Positions 27,212 through 35,898 of a stretch of DNA of 64,000 nucleotides are shown piece after piece. A program made the position numbers and the translations under genes. This DNA is from Achromobacter seleniivolatilans (GTDB lineage: Bacteria; Pseudomonadota; Gammaproteobacteria; Burkholderiales; Burkholderiaceae_B), in NCBI RefSeq assembly GCF_030864005.1, contig NZ_CP132976.1:2480001-2544000 (forward strand), given 5' to 3'. The notes below the pieces were generated by a model. That model ran no database searches, had not been told where the DNA came from, and was given only the letters and a program-made list of their open reading frames with translations. Each line of letters begins with the position of its first letter. Position 1 is the stretch's first letter.

Positions 27212-28059
27212 CAAGCACGACTCAACGCCGCCAGGATTTCTGGCTCTGGCGTCTGCTCGCCACTGGCGTGGCATTCACCATGTTCGGCCTGGGCGGCGTA
27301 TTGCTGCGCGTCCTGGTCTTTCCGCCGCAGCGGCTTTTTCCCGGCAGCAAGCTCGATCGGCAACGCCGTGCACGCTGGGCATTGAACGGCACCTTTCGCC
27401 TGTTCATCCGGTTTATGGTCCGCGTTGGCATTCTGACGGTGGAATTCAAGGGCGCTGACCGCCTGGGCAAACCCGGTCAGATGATTCTGGCCAATCATCC
27501 GTCGCTGCTGGATGTCGTGTTTCTGGTCGGCCATGTCAAAAACGCCAATTGCATTGTCAAGCACGGGCTGGCCACCAATCCGTTTACGCGCGGCCCCATT
27601 GCCAACGCCGGCTACATCACGAATGACGAAAGCTTCGACATGTTCGACCGCGCAGCCGATGTCCTGCGCAATGGCGAAACGCTGATTGTGTTTCCCGAAG
27701 GCACGCGCACACCGCCCAATGCATTGCCGCAGTTTCATCGCGGCGCTTGCGCCATCGCGCTGCGCGGCGCAAGAATCGTGACCCCCGTGGTCATCCAGAT
27801 GAACCCGCGCAGCCTGACCAAAGGCGAGCCCTGGTATCGGATTCCGCCCTGCCGCATGCGCTATGTCATTCAGGTGGGCGATGACATAGATCCCGCCACC
27901 TGGAGCAGCGCACACCCCTTGCCGATCGCGGGCCGCAAGATGAATGCCTGGCTGCATGCCTATTTCGAAGCCGAGCTGGCGCGCCTTGCGCCGGCCGGCT
28001 CCCTCATGAACGAACAATCGCCCAAGGCGATGGAAGTGGAGTCTAAGCGGGATGAATGA
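27208..28059 (+). CDS. PlsC-type 1-acyl-glycerol-3-phosphate acyltransferase-like protein
   Basis: This 283-residue protein has a hydrophobic anchor (about residues 12-35) and then the PlsC motifs NHPSLLD (catalytic H-x4-D) and FPEGTRTPP, with a CAIALRGARIVTPVVI stretch after. It resembles APE cluster acyltransferases that attach the polyene or a fatty chain to a lipid. The start at 27208 overlaps the previous stop; the earlier in-frame ATG is inside the CLF gene. It ends eight bases into the first ACP gene. Confidence 0.85.
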   Translation: MTSTTQRRQDFWLWRLLATGVAFTMFGLGGVLLRVLVFPPQRLFPGSKLDRQRRARWALNGTFRLFIRFMVRVGILTVEFKGADRLGKPGQMILANHPSLLDVVFLVGHVKNANCIVKHGLATNPFTRGPIANAGYITNDESFDMFDRAADVLRNGETLIVFPEGTRTPPNALPQFHRGACAIALRGARIVTPVVIQMNPRSLTKGEPWYRIPPCRMRYVIQVGDDIDPATWSSAHPLPIAGRKMNAWLHAYFEAELARLAPAGSLMNEQSPKAMEVESKRDE

Positions 28060-28312
28060 ACTGGAATTTGAGCTGAAGACGCTCGTCATCGAGTCGCTGG
28101 GGCTGGAAGACATTACGCCTGACGATATCGAACGCGACGCTCAACTCTTCGGCGACGGATTAGGGCTGGATTCGGTCGACGCCCTGGAGCTGGGCCTTGC
28201 GCTGCAGAAGCGCTACGGCATCACCATCGATCCCGAAACACGCAATATGCGTGAACACTTCACCAGCATTGCCAGCCTGGCGGCTTTTGTCGCCGCGCAA
28301 CGGCGCGCCTGA
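28052..28312 (+). CDS. Acyl carrier protein (first APE ACP)
   Basis: This 86-residue four-helix carrier has the phosphopantetheine-binding serine in GLGLDSVDALELGLAL (Ser about 44). In APE systems the polyene grows on such a carrier. It overlaps the acyltransferase gene by eight bases and is followed after a short gap by a second carrier gene. The two carriers differ around the serine (GLDSVDAL against EIDSIDAI), so they may take different partners. Confidence 0.92.
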   Translation: MNELEFELKTLVIESLGLEDITPDDIERDAQLFGDGLGLDSVDALELGLALQKRYGITIDPETRNMREHFTSIASLAAFVAAQRRA

Positions 28313-28329
28313 TGCATAAGGAGTCCACG

Positions 28330-28584
28330 ATGCATACCCGCGAGGACATCTTCAACACGTTGCGCGACGCGCTGGTCGAACTGTTCGAAATCGAACCGGA
28401 ACGTGTCACGCCCCAAGCCAATCTGTATACAGATCTGGAAATCGACAGCATTGATGCGATTGACCTGATTGATCACGTGTGCCGTCAAACCGGCCGCAAG
28501 CTGGACGCCAACGACTTCAGAACGGTGCGCACCGTCGAAGACGTGGTCCAGGCAATGTGGCAAAAGCAGGCCCCTGACGCATGA
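28330..28584 (+). CDS. Acyl carrier protein (second APE ACP)
   Basis: This 84-residue carrier has the serine motif LEIDSIDAIDLIDHV. The start at 28330 is chosen because AAGGAG lies seven to twelve bases before it; an ATG at 28312 touches the previous stop but has a poorer site and gives an atypical N-terminus. The paired-carrier arrangement is usual for APE clusters. Its stop overlaps the membrane-protein start by four bases. Confidence 0.9.
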   Translation: MHTREDIFNTLRDALVELFEIEPERVTPQANLYTDLEIDSIDAIDLIDHVCRQTGRKLDANDFRTVRTVEDVVQAMWQKQAPDA

Positions 28585-29129
28585 AGCGCGGCGTTACGGC
28601 CAGCCTGGCCGTCGCCGGCGTCGCCTACCCCTTCGTCGTGCATGCGACGTTGGGACATGTCAGTCCCGCATGGCTGGCGCTGCCACTGGCCGCACTATGG
28701 CTGGCCCGCGGGCTGACCGCGCGCGGCGCCCAGGCAGGCGGCCGCTTGCTGCCAGCCGTGGCCGTTATCTTCTGCCTGATCCTGGCCGTATCGAATTCGG
28801 AGGCCTGGCTGCGCTGGTATCCCGTGCTGGTCAACGCCATGATGCTCGTCATTTTCGGCGCCAGCTTGCGGGTCGGCCGTCCGGTGATTGAACAACTGGC
28901 AAGACTGCGTCACCCCAACCTGCCGCCAGAAGGCATACGCTACACGCGTAATGTGACGCGCGCGTGGTGCCTCTTTTTCGCCCTGAACGGCGCCATCGCA
29001 GCTGCCTTGGCCGCCTGGGCGCCCTGGAGCTGGTGGCTGGCCTATAACGGCGCAGTCAGTTATGCACTGATGGGCTTGTTGATGGCCGGTGAATGGCTGC
29101 TCCGCCCTGCCGCGGCCAAAGCGGCATGA
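28581..29129 (+). CDS. APE cluster membrane protein (COG4648-like)
   Basis: This 182-residue integral membrane protein has about five hydrophobic segments, near residues 5-25, 30-45, 52-70, 75-92 and 130-165. The central loop has ARLRHPNLPPEGIRYTRNVTRAW, matching the COG4648 family found in nearly all APE clusters. The mechanism is unknown; a scaffold for the polyene-synthesising enzymes or a transport partner is possible. It overlaps both neighbours. Confidence 0.82.
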   Translation: MKRGVTASLAVAGVAYPFVVHATLGHVSPAWLALPLAALWLARGLTARGAQAGGRLLPAVAVIFCLILAVSNSEAWLRWYPVLVNAMMLVIFGASLRVGRPVIEQLARLRHPNLPPEGIRYTRNVTRAWCLFFALNGAIAAALAAWAPWSWWLAYNGAVSYALMGLLMAGEWLLRPAAAKAA

Positions 29130-30823
29130 CTATGACCCCACTGACCCGACTGCTGCTGCCGGTATCCGGCCCCGCAGACAACGTTATCGCAGACGCCCCA
29201 CTGCTGACCCGCAATGCGTTCTCGCACGCCAGTTTGCTGGCCGCGGCAGCATTGCAGGCCCGCGCCCCGCGCCGAGCCGCCCTCTGGTTTGAAGATGCGG
29301 CGGCACTGGCCATCGCACTTTTCGCGTGCTGGCGCGCAGGCGTCATCGCGGTGCTGCCGGGCGACGCGCAACCGCAAACTTGCACCTCGTTGGACGCCAG
29401 TGTCGATGCGTGGTTGACGGACAGCGACCTGCCCGTTGCATCAAACCGGCAATGGCGGCTGTCAGACCTGCAGGATCAAGACGCGCTGGCGCCCGCCGAA
29501 CTGGATCCATCGCTGACGCTGGTCATGTGTACCTCAGGCTCAAGCGGCAATCCCAAACATCTGAGCAAACAGTGGCGGCAACTGGCTGAAGAGGTCAACG
29601 CTTTGCAGCAGCAATGGCCGGGCGAGATCACGCCCGTGTTAGGCAGCGTGTCTGCCCAACACATGTACGGCCTGCCTTTTCGGGTGCTGTGGCCCTTGTG
29701 CGCCGGCAGGCAAATCGACCGTCATCAACGTCACTACCCCGAAGACCTGCAACAGGCCAGTTTGCGTTATCCGGCATTCACCTGGATCGCCAGCCCTGCG
29801 CTGCTGCGCCGGCTGGGGCAAAGACTGGACTGGGCGCAACTGCGCGGGCGGCTGACGCGCATCTATTCGTCAGGCGGCGCATTGCCGCCAGCGGTATCCG
29901 ACGACATAGCATGCCAGTTGGGCCTGCGGCCCACCGAGATTTATGGCAGCTCAGAAACCGGAGCCGTCGCCTGGCGCAAGGGAGCCGCCAACTGGCAGCC
30001 GCTGCCCGGCATGACCGTCAATCTGAACACCGACGGCGCCTTGCGCGTGCAATCGCCCTGGGTCAATGCCACCGATGAACAGACGGCTGACGGCGCCCTG
30101 CTCGCGGACAACGGTTTCCAGTTGCTGGGCCGTCTGGACCGGATCATAAAAATCGAGGAAAAGCGCATTTCGCTGCCGATGCTGGAACAGTCATTGATGC
30201 AGCACCCCTATGTGACTGACGCGCGCCTGGGGCGCGCCAGCGGGGCCACCCGGCTTGCGGGCCTGATCGCTTTGTCCGCCTTAGGCCTGCACGCTTTGCG
30301 CAACCAAGGCCGCAAGACCGTCGTGGACGCATTGCGCACGCACCTGAGCACGGGATTCGAGTCACTGGCCATTCCGCGTACGTGGCGCTTGTTCCAGCAT
30401 CTTCCTGGCAATGCTCAAGGGAAAATTCCCCAGGCTGAATTCGATATCGCGGCAGGCCCGCGCCCGGTGCAGCCAGCGGAAATCGAACAACCCGGCCAGC
30501 CCGCCAACGAGCGGCGCTACACGCTGGACATCCCTTTGGATCTGGCGTATTTCAGCGGTCACTTTCCATCGGCTCCCGTCGTGCCAGGCGTCGCCCAGAT
30601 CAGTTGGGCGCTATCACTTGCCCAGCGCGACCTGTATCCAGGCCTTCGGTTTGGCGGCATGGAAGCGCTGAAATTCCAAAGGCTGCTCCGTCCTGGCGAC
30701 ACCGCGATCCTCGTATTGAGGTGGGAAGAAGCCAAACAAAAACTGTATTTCACGTGCACGGTAGATGACGCGCCTTGCTCATCGGGCCGCATTTTGCAGG
30801 CGGACGGCCATGCCGGAATATAG
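29126..30823 (+). CDS. Starter-unit AMP ligase fused to a hotdog dehydratase domain
   Basis: This 565-residue protein joins two functions. Residues about 1-440 form an ANL-type ligase: CTSGSSGNPKHL phosphate loop, IYGSSETGAVAWR, and GRLDRIIKIEEKRISL. It would activate an aryl acid such as 4-hydroxybenzoate for loading onto an ACP. Residues about 455-565 resemble the small dehydratase encoded separately in the E. coli APE cluster, with HFPSAPVVPGVAQISWAL holding the likely catalytic His. The start at 29126 overlaps the membrane protein stop. The fusion is discussed as a separate finding. Confidence 0.87.
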   Translation: MTMTPLTRLLLPVSGPADNVIADAPLLTRNAFSHASLLAAAALQARAPRRAALWFEDAAALAIALFACWRAGVIAVLPGDAQPQTCTSLDASVDAWLTDSDLPVASNRQWRLSDLQDQDALAPAELDPSLTLVMCTSGSSGNPKHLSKQWRQLAEEVNALQQQWPGEITPVLGSVSAQHMYGLPFRVLWPLCAGRQIDRHQRHYPEDLQQASLRYPAFTWIASPALLRRLGQRLDWAQLRGRLTRIYSSGGALPPAVSDDIACQLGLRPTEIYGSSETGAVAWRKGAANWQPLPGMTVNLNTDGALRVQSPWVNATDEQTADGALLADNGFQLLGRLDRIIKIEEKRISLPMLEQSLMQHPYVTDARLGRASGATRLAGLIALSALGLHALRNQGRKTVVDALRTHLSTGFESLAIPRTWRLFQHLPGNAQGKIPQAEFDIAAGPRPVQPAEIEQPGQPANERRYTLDIPLDLAYFSGHFPSAPVVPGVAQISWALSLAQRDLYPGLRFGGMEALKFQRLLRPGDTAILVLRWEEAKQKLYFTCTVDDAPCSSGRILQADGHAGI

Positions 30824-31562
30824 GCTCTGCGCCGTCATCCCGGTCTATAACCATGGCGGCACCGTGGCGGCCGTGCATGCGCAACTGGCGGCCCAAGGTT
30901 TTCCTTGCGTGCTGGTGGACGACGGCTCCAACGCGGACTGCGCGACGGCCCTGGATGCACTTTCCACGCTGCCCGACACCCATCTGGTCCGCCGGCGCAT
31001 CAACGGCGGCAAGGGCGCAGCCGTGCAGGATGGTCTGCGCGCTGCGGCGGCGCTGGGTTTCACGCACGCACTGCAAGTCGATGCTGACGGCCAGCATGCG
31101 CTGCCCGACGCCGTGGCCTTTGCCAACGCATCGCGCGAGCAACCGCAGGCGGTCATTTGCGGCGCTCCCGTCTATGGCGACGACGTTCCGCGCAGCCGCC
31201 TGTATGGACGTTGGCTGACGCGCGTCTGGGTCTGGATCAATACGCTGTCGCTTGATATCCCAGACGCCATGTGCGGTTTTCGCGTCTATCCGCTGGCGCA
31301 TGTGCTGCCGGTAATCAACCGAGCCCACGTCGGCCGCCGTATGGATTTCGACATCGCCATTCTGGTGCGCCTGCATTGGCGCGGGGTGGCGATGGCTTGG
31401 CTGCCCACTCGCGTGGTGTATCCGGAAGGCGGCATTTCGCACTTCAAGGGCCTGCAAGACAACCTGCTGATCAGCCGTATGCATGCGCGGCTGTTCTTCG
31501 GCATGCTGGGCCGGTCACCCGCCCTGCTCTGGCGCCGTCTGGCACGAGGTCTGCGCTCATGA
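30810..31562 (+). CDS. Glycosyltransferase family 2 protein
   Basis: This 250-residue GT-A fold enzyme has CAVIPVYNHGGTVAAV, the VDDGS nucleotide-sugar motif and the DxD-like VDADGQH. There is no long N-terminal membrane segment. It likely adds a sugar or polyprenyl-like unit to make the lipid anchor of the aryl polyene. The start at 30810 overlaps the ligase by 14 bases; the upstream ATG is inside that gene. It is co-directional with an acyltransferase that starts within its last four bases. Confidence 0.87.
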   Translation: MPEYRLCAVIPVYNHGGTVAAVHAQLAAQGFPCVLVDDGSNADCATALDALSTLPDTHLVRRRINGGKGAAVQDGLRAAAALGFTHALQVDADGQHALPDAVAFANASREQPQAVICGAPVYGDDVPRSRLYGRWLTRVWVWINTLSLDIPDAMCGFRVYPLAHVLPVINRAHVGRRMDFDIAILVRLHWRGVAMAWLPTRVVYPEGGISHFKGLQDNLLISRMHARLFFGMLGRSPALLWRRLARGLRS

Positions 31563-32482
31563 CCGCTGCCGATCCCCATTGGGCCGACCAGCCCGAACGT
31601 GGCAGCCCCGCGCTTATGCGCGCCACGGCTTGGGCCGCGCGCACGCTGGGACGGCGCATTGTGGCGCCGGTTGTGTGGCTAGTGGTCCTGTACTTCTATG
31701 TCTTCGGCGGGCGGGCCCGTCGCTCGATCGCACGCTACCAGCAGCGCCTGGTGCAATCCGGCGAACTGGCCATGCCCTTGCCGCGCACCCTGCCCGTCTA
31801 CCGGCAGTACCTGGCATTCGCCGAGGCCATGCTGGACAAGCTGGACGTGTGGCAAGGCAAGATCACCATGTCTGATCTGGACATGAATGATCCCGATGGC
31901 CTGCACGATCAAATGGGCACAGGCCGAGGCCAGATACTGGTGGGCTCGCATCTGGGCAATATCGAAGTCTGCCGGGCGCTGGCCGAACGCTCCGGCACCC
32001 TGCGCTTGAATGTGCTGGTTCACAGCAAGCACGCCGTGCATTTCAACCGCCTGCTCGATCAGGCGGGCGGCGGGTTGCGGATGATTCAGGTCAGCGAATT
32101 GGATGCGCCCATGATGCTGGATCTGGCGCAGCGGCTGGATCGCGGCGAATGGCTGGCCATCGCCGGTGATCGTGTGCCGCTTCAGGGCGACCGCACAACC
32201 CCAGTGAACTTTCTAGACGCCAGCGCGGAACTGCCGCAGGGCCCCTGGCTGTTGGCCGGCCTGCTGCGCTGTCCGGTAAATGTTTTGTTCTGCACCCGCC
32301 ACGGCGCGCGCTACCGCGTATCGATGGAGCGCCTGACCGACGACATTGAATGGACGCGCGCCACCCGCCAGGCGCGTATCGCCCACTGGGCGCAACGCTA
32401 TGCCGACCGTCTTGCGGCGCACTGCCGGCTGACGCCGTTGCAATGGTTCAACTTCTACCCTTTCTGGAAAGACGATGCGTAA
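31559..32482 (+). CDS. LpxL/HtrB-family acyltransferase
   Basis: This 307-residue protein has an N-terminal membrane helix (about residues 33-50) and the lysophospholipid acyltransferase motif GSHLGNIEVCRAL with the H-x4-E pair. The start at 31559 overlaps the glycosyltransferase stop. In APE clusters a second acyltransferase of this type adds a fatty chain to the sugar-containing anchor. The enzyme resembles late lipid A acyltransferases but is found in the pigment operon and not with lpx genes. Confidence 0.87.
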   Translation: MTAADPHWADQPERGSPALMRATAWAARTLGRRIVAPVVWLVVLYFYVFGGRARRSIARYQQRLVQSGELAMPLPRTLPVYRQYLAFAEAMLDKLDVWQGKITMSDLDMNDPDGLHDQMGTGRGQILVGSHLGNIEVCRALAERSGTLRLNVLVHSKHAVHFNRLLDQAGGGLRMIQVSELDAPMMLDLAQRLDRGEWLAIAGDRVPLQGDRTTPVNFLDASAELPQGPWLLAGLLRCPVNVLFCTRHGARYRVSMERLTDDIEWTRATRQARIAHWAQRYADRLAAHCRLTPLQWFNFYPFWKDDA

Positions 32483-32918
32483 ACGAGGCGTCATCGGCGC
32501 TGAAGTCGAAATCCGCGTGCCCTTCTTCGACGTCGACTCGATCAACGTCGTCTGGCACGGACACTACGTCAAATATCTGGAACAGGCGCGCTGCGAGCTG
32601 CTGGATCAGTTGGGTCACAACTACGATGCCATGCGCGTCAGCGGCTATGTGTGGCCGGTGATCGACCTGCATCTGCGCTACGCGCAGCCCGCGCAATTCG
32701 GCCAACGGCTGACCGTGCGCGCCGAACTGGTGGAGTGGGAACACCGCCTGAAGATCAACTACCTGATTCTGGATGCAGCAAGCGGTCAACGGTTGACGCG
32801 AGCCACGTCCGAGCAGGTGGCCGTCTGCATCGAAACCCGTGAAATGCAGCTGGCATCGCCCGCCGCCTTCGTCAACGCCGTACAGCGCAAGCTGCAATCG
32901 CTGGAGAGTCCGGTATGA
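32475..32918 (+). CDS. 4-hydroxybenzoyl-CoA-type thioesterase
   Basis: This 147-residue hotdog protein has the 4HBT motif PFFDVDSINVVWHGHYVKYLEQAR, with the conserved Asp near residue 19 and the VVWHGHYVKY helix. It would cut CoA or ACP thioesters in the polyene pathway, either proofreading stalled intermediates or releasing product. It starts eight bases inside the acyltransferase gene and its stop overlaps the LolA-like start. Confidence 0.9.
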   Translation: MRKRGVIGAEVEIRVPFFDVDSINVVWHGHYVKYLEQARCELLDQLGHNYDAMRVSGYVWPVIDLHLRYAQPAQFGQRLTVRAELVEWEHRLKINYLILDAASGQRLTRATSEQVAVCIETREMQLASPAAFVNAVQRKLQSLESPV

Positions 32919-33544
32919 AGCCGCTATACATGGGAACGCATCTTTTCATCCGCCGTCTGCTCATGATGGCAGCGCTGGCCATATTGCCCTTGACCGCGCG
33001 CGCCTTCGATCTGAATGATCTGCAAACCCAGTTGCGCGCAACGCCCGTCGTACGCGGGCAGTTTGTGCAGCAGAAATTCCTGCGCTCGCTGCCACAGCCC
33101 CTGACCAGCCGGGGCGACTTCACACTGGCGTCAGGCCAGGGCCTGCTCTGGTTGTTGCGCACGCCTATCAAGCAAGACCTGCGTATCAACGCAAAAGGAA
33201 TCTCGCGCCGCGACGAAACTGGCGCTTGGCAAAGCCTGCCGCAGCAGACCGGCTCGGGCCGTGAAAACCGCTTGTTCCTATCGGTGCTGGCTGGCGACAC
33301 CACGGGCTTGCAAGAGAACTTTGACCTGGCGCTCACAGGCGAAGCCAACGCCTGGCAATTGCTGCTGACCCCCAAGTCGGTGCTGCTGCGCCAGATTTTC
33401 GACAACATCCAGATCAACGGCGGCAAGCTCGTGGACCGCATCGAACTGCGCGAAACGCAGGGCGACCGCAGCGTTCTGCAAATGACCGATGCTGTTGCCG
33501 CCGACGCGTTAAGCCCCGAGGAACAACGTGCGTTTTCAGACTGA
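32915..33544 (+). CDS. LolA-like outer-membrane carrier protein
   Basis: This 209-residue protein has a signal peptide (FIRRLLMMAALAILPLTARA, cleavage near residue 30) and a LolA-fold body with VVRGQFVQQKFLRSLPQPL. Such proteins carry hydrophobic ligands across the periplasm. Here it would receive the polyene lipid from the MMPL pump. The start at 32915 overlaps the thioesterase stop (ATGA), and the 3' end overlaps the exporter gene by 17 bases. Confidence 0.85.
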   Translation: MKPLYMGTHLFIRRLLMMAALAILPLTARAFDLNDLQTQLRATPVVRGQFVQQKFLRSLPQPLTSRGDFTLASGQGLLWLLRTPIKQDLRINAKGISRRDETGAWQSLPQQTGSGRENRLFLSVLAGDTTGLQENFDLALTGEANAWQLLLTPKSVLLRQIFDNIQINGGKLVDRIELRETQGDRSVLQMTDAVAADALSPEEQRAFSD

Positions 33545-35858
33545 ACGCTGGCTGCCCCGGCTCTTCAAACTGGGCTTGGCGCTGGTGCTATGCGCCGGCG
33601 CCTGGCAATGCCGCAACGGGTGGCCCGTATCGGCCAATCTGATGGAACTGGTGCCGCAGGCTGCGGCGGACGCCACGCGCCAATTGGCCGAAGCCAGAAT
33701 TCAAGAGCCGCTGTCCCGGCAACTGATCGCGCTGGTCGCGGCGCCTGCCGGCGCGGATTCCGCCGCGCCAGCCCGGCTGCTGGCGGAACGTTGGACCCGC
33801 AGCGGGCTGTTCTCTTCGGTTCAGGTGGAATTGAATGTGGACGTCGCCGCGCTGCGCGCGCAATTGTTGGCGGGACGTCTGGCTATGCTGCCCGCCGCCG
33901 ACCGCGAGCAACTGGCATCGGACCCTGCCACCTACGCGCAACGGCGTGCTCGTGAACTGTCGGACCCCTTTTCGTCTTCGGGCCTTTTGCCCGTGGATCA
34001 GGATTGGCTGGGCCTGACGCGCCGCGCCGAACAAGCGTTGCGGCCGGGCGGCGCCGTGCAATATGACATGGGCACCGGAACGTTGCAGGCCGAGCATGGC
34101 GGCAAGCGTTGGGTGCTCGTGCGCGCCGAAACGCGTTCCGACGCTTTCGACACCGGCTCTCCCCAAGGCATTGCGCAGCAAATCGATCAAGACCGACTGG
34201 CACTCAACGCCTCTGGCGCAGAATTGCTGGTAGCCGGTGGCCCGCTGTATGCCGCAGCGGGGCGCGCTCAGGCCGTAGCGGAAAGCAGCTGGATCGGCTC
34301 GGGCGCAATGATCGGCATCATCCTGGTGCTGCTGCTGACTCTGCGGCGCGTCCGCGCACTGCTGGCCTTCGTGCCGGTCGCCGTCGGCCTGCTGACCGGC
34401 GCAGTGGCCTGCGTAGCCGTATTCGGGTCCATCCACGTGCTGACGCTCGTCATCGGCGCCAGCCTGATTGGCGTGGCGGTGGACTTCCCCATGCACTGGC
34501 TCGGAAAAAGCTACGGCATGCCCGACTGGCAAGCCTGGCCCGCTCTGCGCCGGGTCTTGCCCGGCCTGACGATCAGCCTGGCAGCCAGTCTGGTCGGCTA
34601 CATCGCACTGGCCTTCACACCATTCCCCGCTTTGACGCAAACCGCCGTGTTTTCGGCCGCCGGGTTGCTGGGCGCCTATGCCTGCACCGTTTGCCAGCTT
34701 CCCGCCTGGATGAGCAACGGTTGGCAGCCGCGCCCTTGGCCGCCGCTGCTGCGGTTTGCGCAGGCAGCCCTGCTTGCACGCGAACGCCTGGCGGCCCGGC
34801 GCGCCGTGCTTGGATTGGGCGCCTTGATACTGGGCGCAGCGACGGTGGCAGGCATCAGCCGGCTCGTCATTCAAGATGATTTGCGCCAATGGCTCAGCCT
34901 GCCCGCTCCGTTATTGCAGCAAGCCCGTCAAATCGGCGAGATTACCGGCTTCATGCCCACCAGCCAGTTCTTCCTGGTGCGCGCGCCCGACACTGATGAA
35001 CTCCTGCGCCGTCAGGCTCTGGTCGCCCAAAAGCTCGACCCCCTGGTCAAACGCGGCGACCTGGCTGCCTACAACTCGCTTAGCCAGTTGGTTTCGCCCG
35101 CGGCGGACCAGCGGGCGCTAGGCCAGCGTCTGGCGGCGCTTGCCGAGCAGCCAGACGTCTGGAAACCCATCACCGATCTAGGCATCCCCTTCGATGCGCT
35201 ACGTGTAGAGCTTCAAGCCATGGCCACGCTACCCGTCGTCACCATCGACGGCGCGCTGCAAGGGCCCCAAGCCGAACGCTGGCGGACGCAATGGCTGGGC
35301 GTGCACAACGGCGAGGCAGCCGGCATGATCACGCTCCTGGGCTTGCGCAACACAGCGGTGCTGGAAGGCATTGCCCAAGGACTACCGGGCGTGGATCTGG
35401 TGGACCGCAGCGGCGAGCTGAATCGGATGTTTGCCGCTACCCGCATCGAGGCGGCCGAACTCAAGCTGCTTTCCTACGCCGTAGCAGCCGCGTTGCTCCT
35501 TCTGACCCTGGGACGCGCCGCCACATGGCGCATCCTGGCCGTGCCGCTGGCCGCTACGGCCTGCGCGCTGGCCGCGCTGGGTTTCCTGGGGCAGCCGCTC
35601 ACCCTGTTCAGCCTGTTCGGGCTATTGCTGGTGTCCGCTATCGGTGTGGATTACGCCATCTTCATGTACGAGCGCGTCGCCGGCGCGGCGGCCAGCTTGG
35701 TCGGCATCCTGCTGGGTGCCGCCACCACGCTGCTGTCGTTCGGACTTCTGGCCATCAGTCACACCCCTGCCATCGCCAATTTTGGCTTGGCGGTCGCATT
35801 GGGCGTGGGCTTTTCGCTGTTGTGGGCTCCCTGGCTCCGTCCGCCTGTGGCGGCCTGA
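33528..35858 (+). CDS. MMPL/RND-family exporter of the APE cluster
   Basis: This 776-residue pump has the two-fold RND-like layout. One helix starts each half, a large periplasmic domain follows (about residues 30-235 and 440-640), then clusters of five helices (about 245-400 and 645-770). Helix 4-like segments carry acidic and Gly residues (IGVAVDFPMHWLGKSYG and VSAIGVDYAIFMYER), as in proton-driven MMPL proteins. It would move the polyene lipid out of the inner membrane together with the LolA-like carrier. Confidence 0.9.
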   Translation: MRFQTERWLPRLFKLGLALVLCAGAWQCRNGWPVSANLMELVPQAAADATRQLAEARIQEPLSRQLIALVAAPAGADSAAPARLLAERWTRSGLFSSVQVELNVDVAALRAQLLAGRLAMLPAADREQLASDPATYAQRRARELSDPFSSSGLLPVDQDWLGLTRRAEQALRPGGAVQYDMGTGTLQAEHGGKRWVLVRAETRSDAFDTGSPQGIAQQIDQDRLALNASGAELLVAGGPLYAAAGRAQAVAESSWIGSGAMIGIILVLLLTLRRVRALLAFVPVAVGLLTGAVACVAVFGSIHVLTLVIGASLIGVAVDFPMHWLGKSYGMPDWQAWPALRRVLPGLTISLAASLVGYIALAFTPFPALTQTAVFSAAGLLGAYACTVCQLPAWMSNGWQPRPWPPLLRFAQAALLARERLAARRAVLGLGALILGAATVAGISRLVIQDDLRQWLSLPAPLLQQARQIGEITGFMPTSQFFLVRAPDTDELLRRQALVAQKLDPLVKRGDLAAYNSLSQLVSPAADQRALGQRLAALAEQPDVWKPITDLGIPFDALRVELQAMATLPVVTIDGALQGPQAERWRTQWLGVHNGEAAGMITLLGLRNTAVLEGIAQGLPGVDLVDRSGELNRMFAATRIEAAELKLLSYAVAAALLLLTLGRAATWRILAVPLAATACALAALGFLGQPLTLFSLFGLLLVSAIGVDYAIFMYERVAGAAASLVGILLGAATTLLSFGLLAISHTPAIANFGLAVALGVGFSLLWAPWLRPPVAA

Positions 35859-35898
35859 CAGGACCTTTTTTCAATCATCCAACAAGGAAACATCCAGC

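Noticed and set aside
33588..34889. Antisense open frame of about 430 codons in the MMPL exporter gene
   Set aside because: The plus-strand frame has membrane helices and is in phase with the operon. The antisense product is Gln/Arg-rich and featureless.
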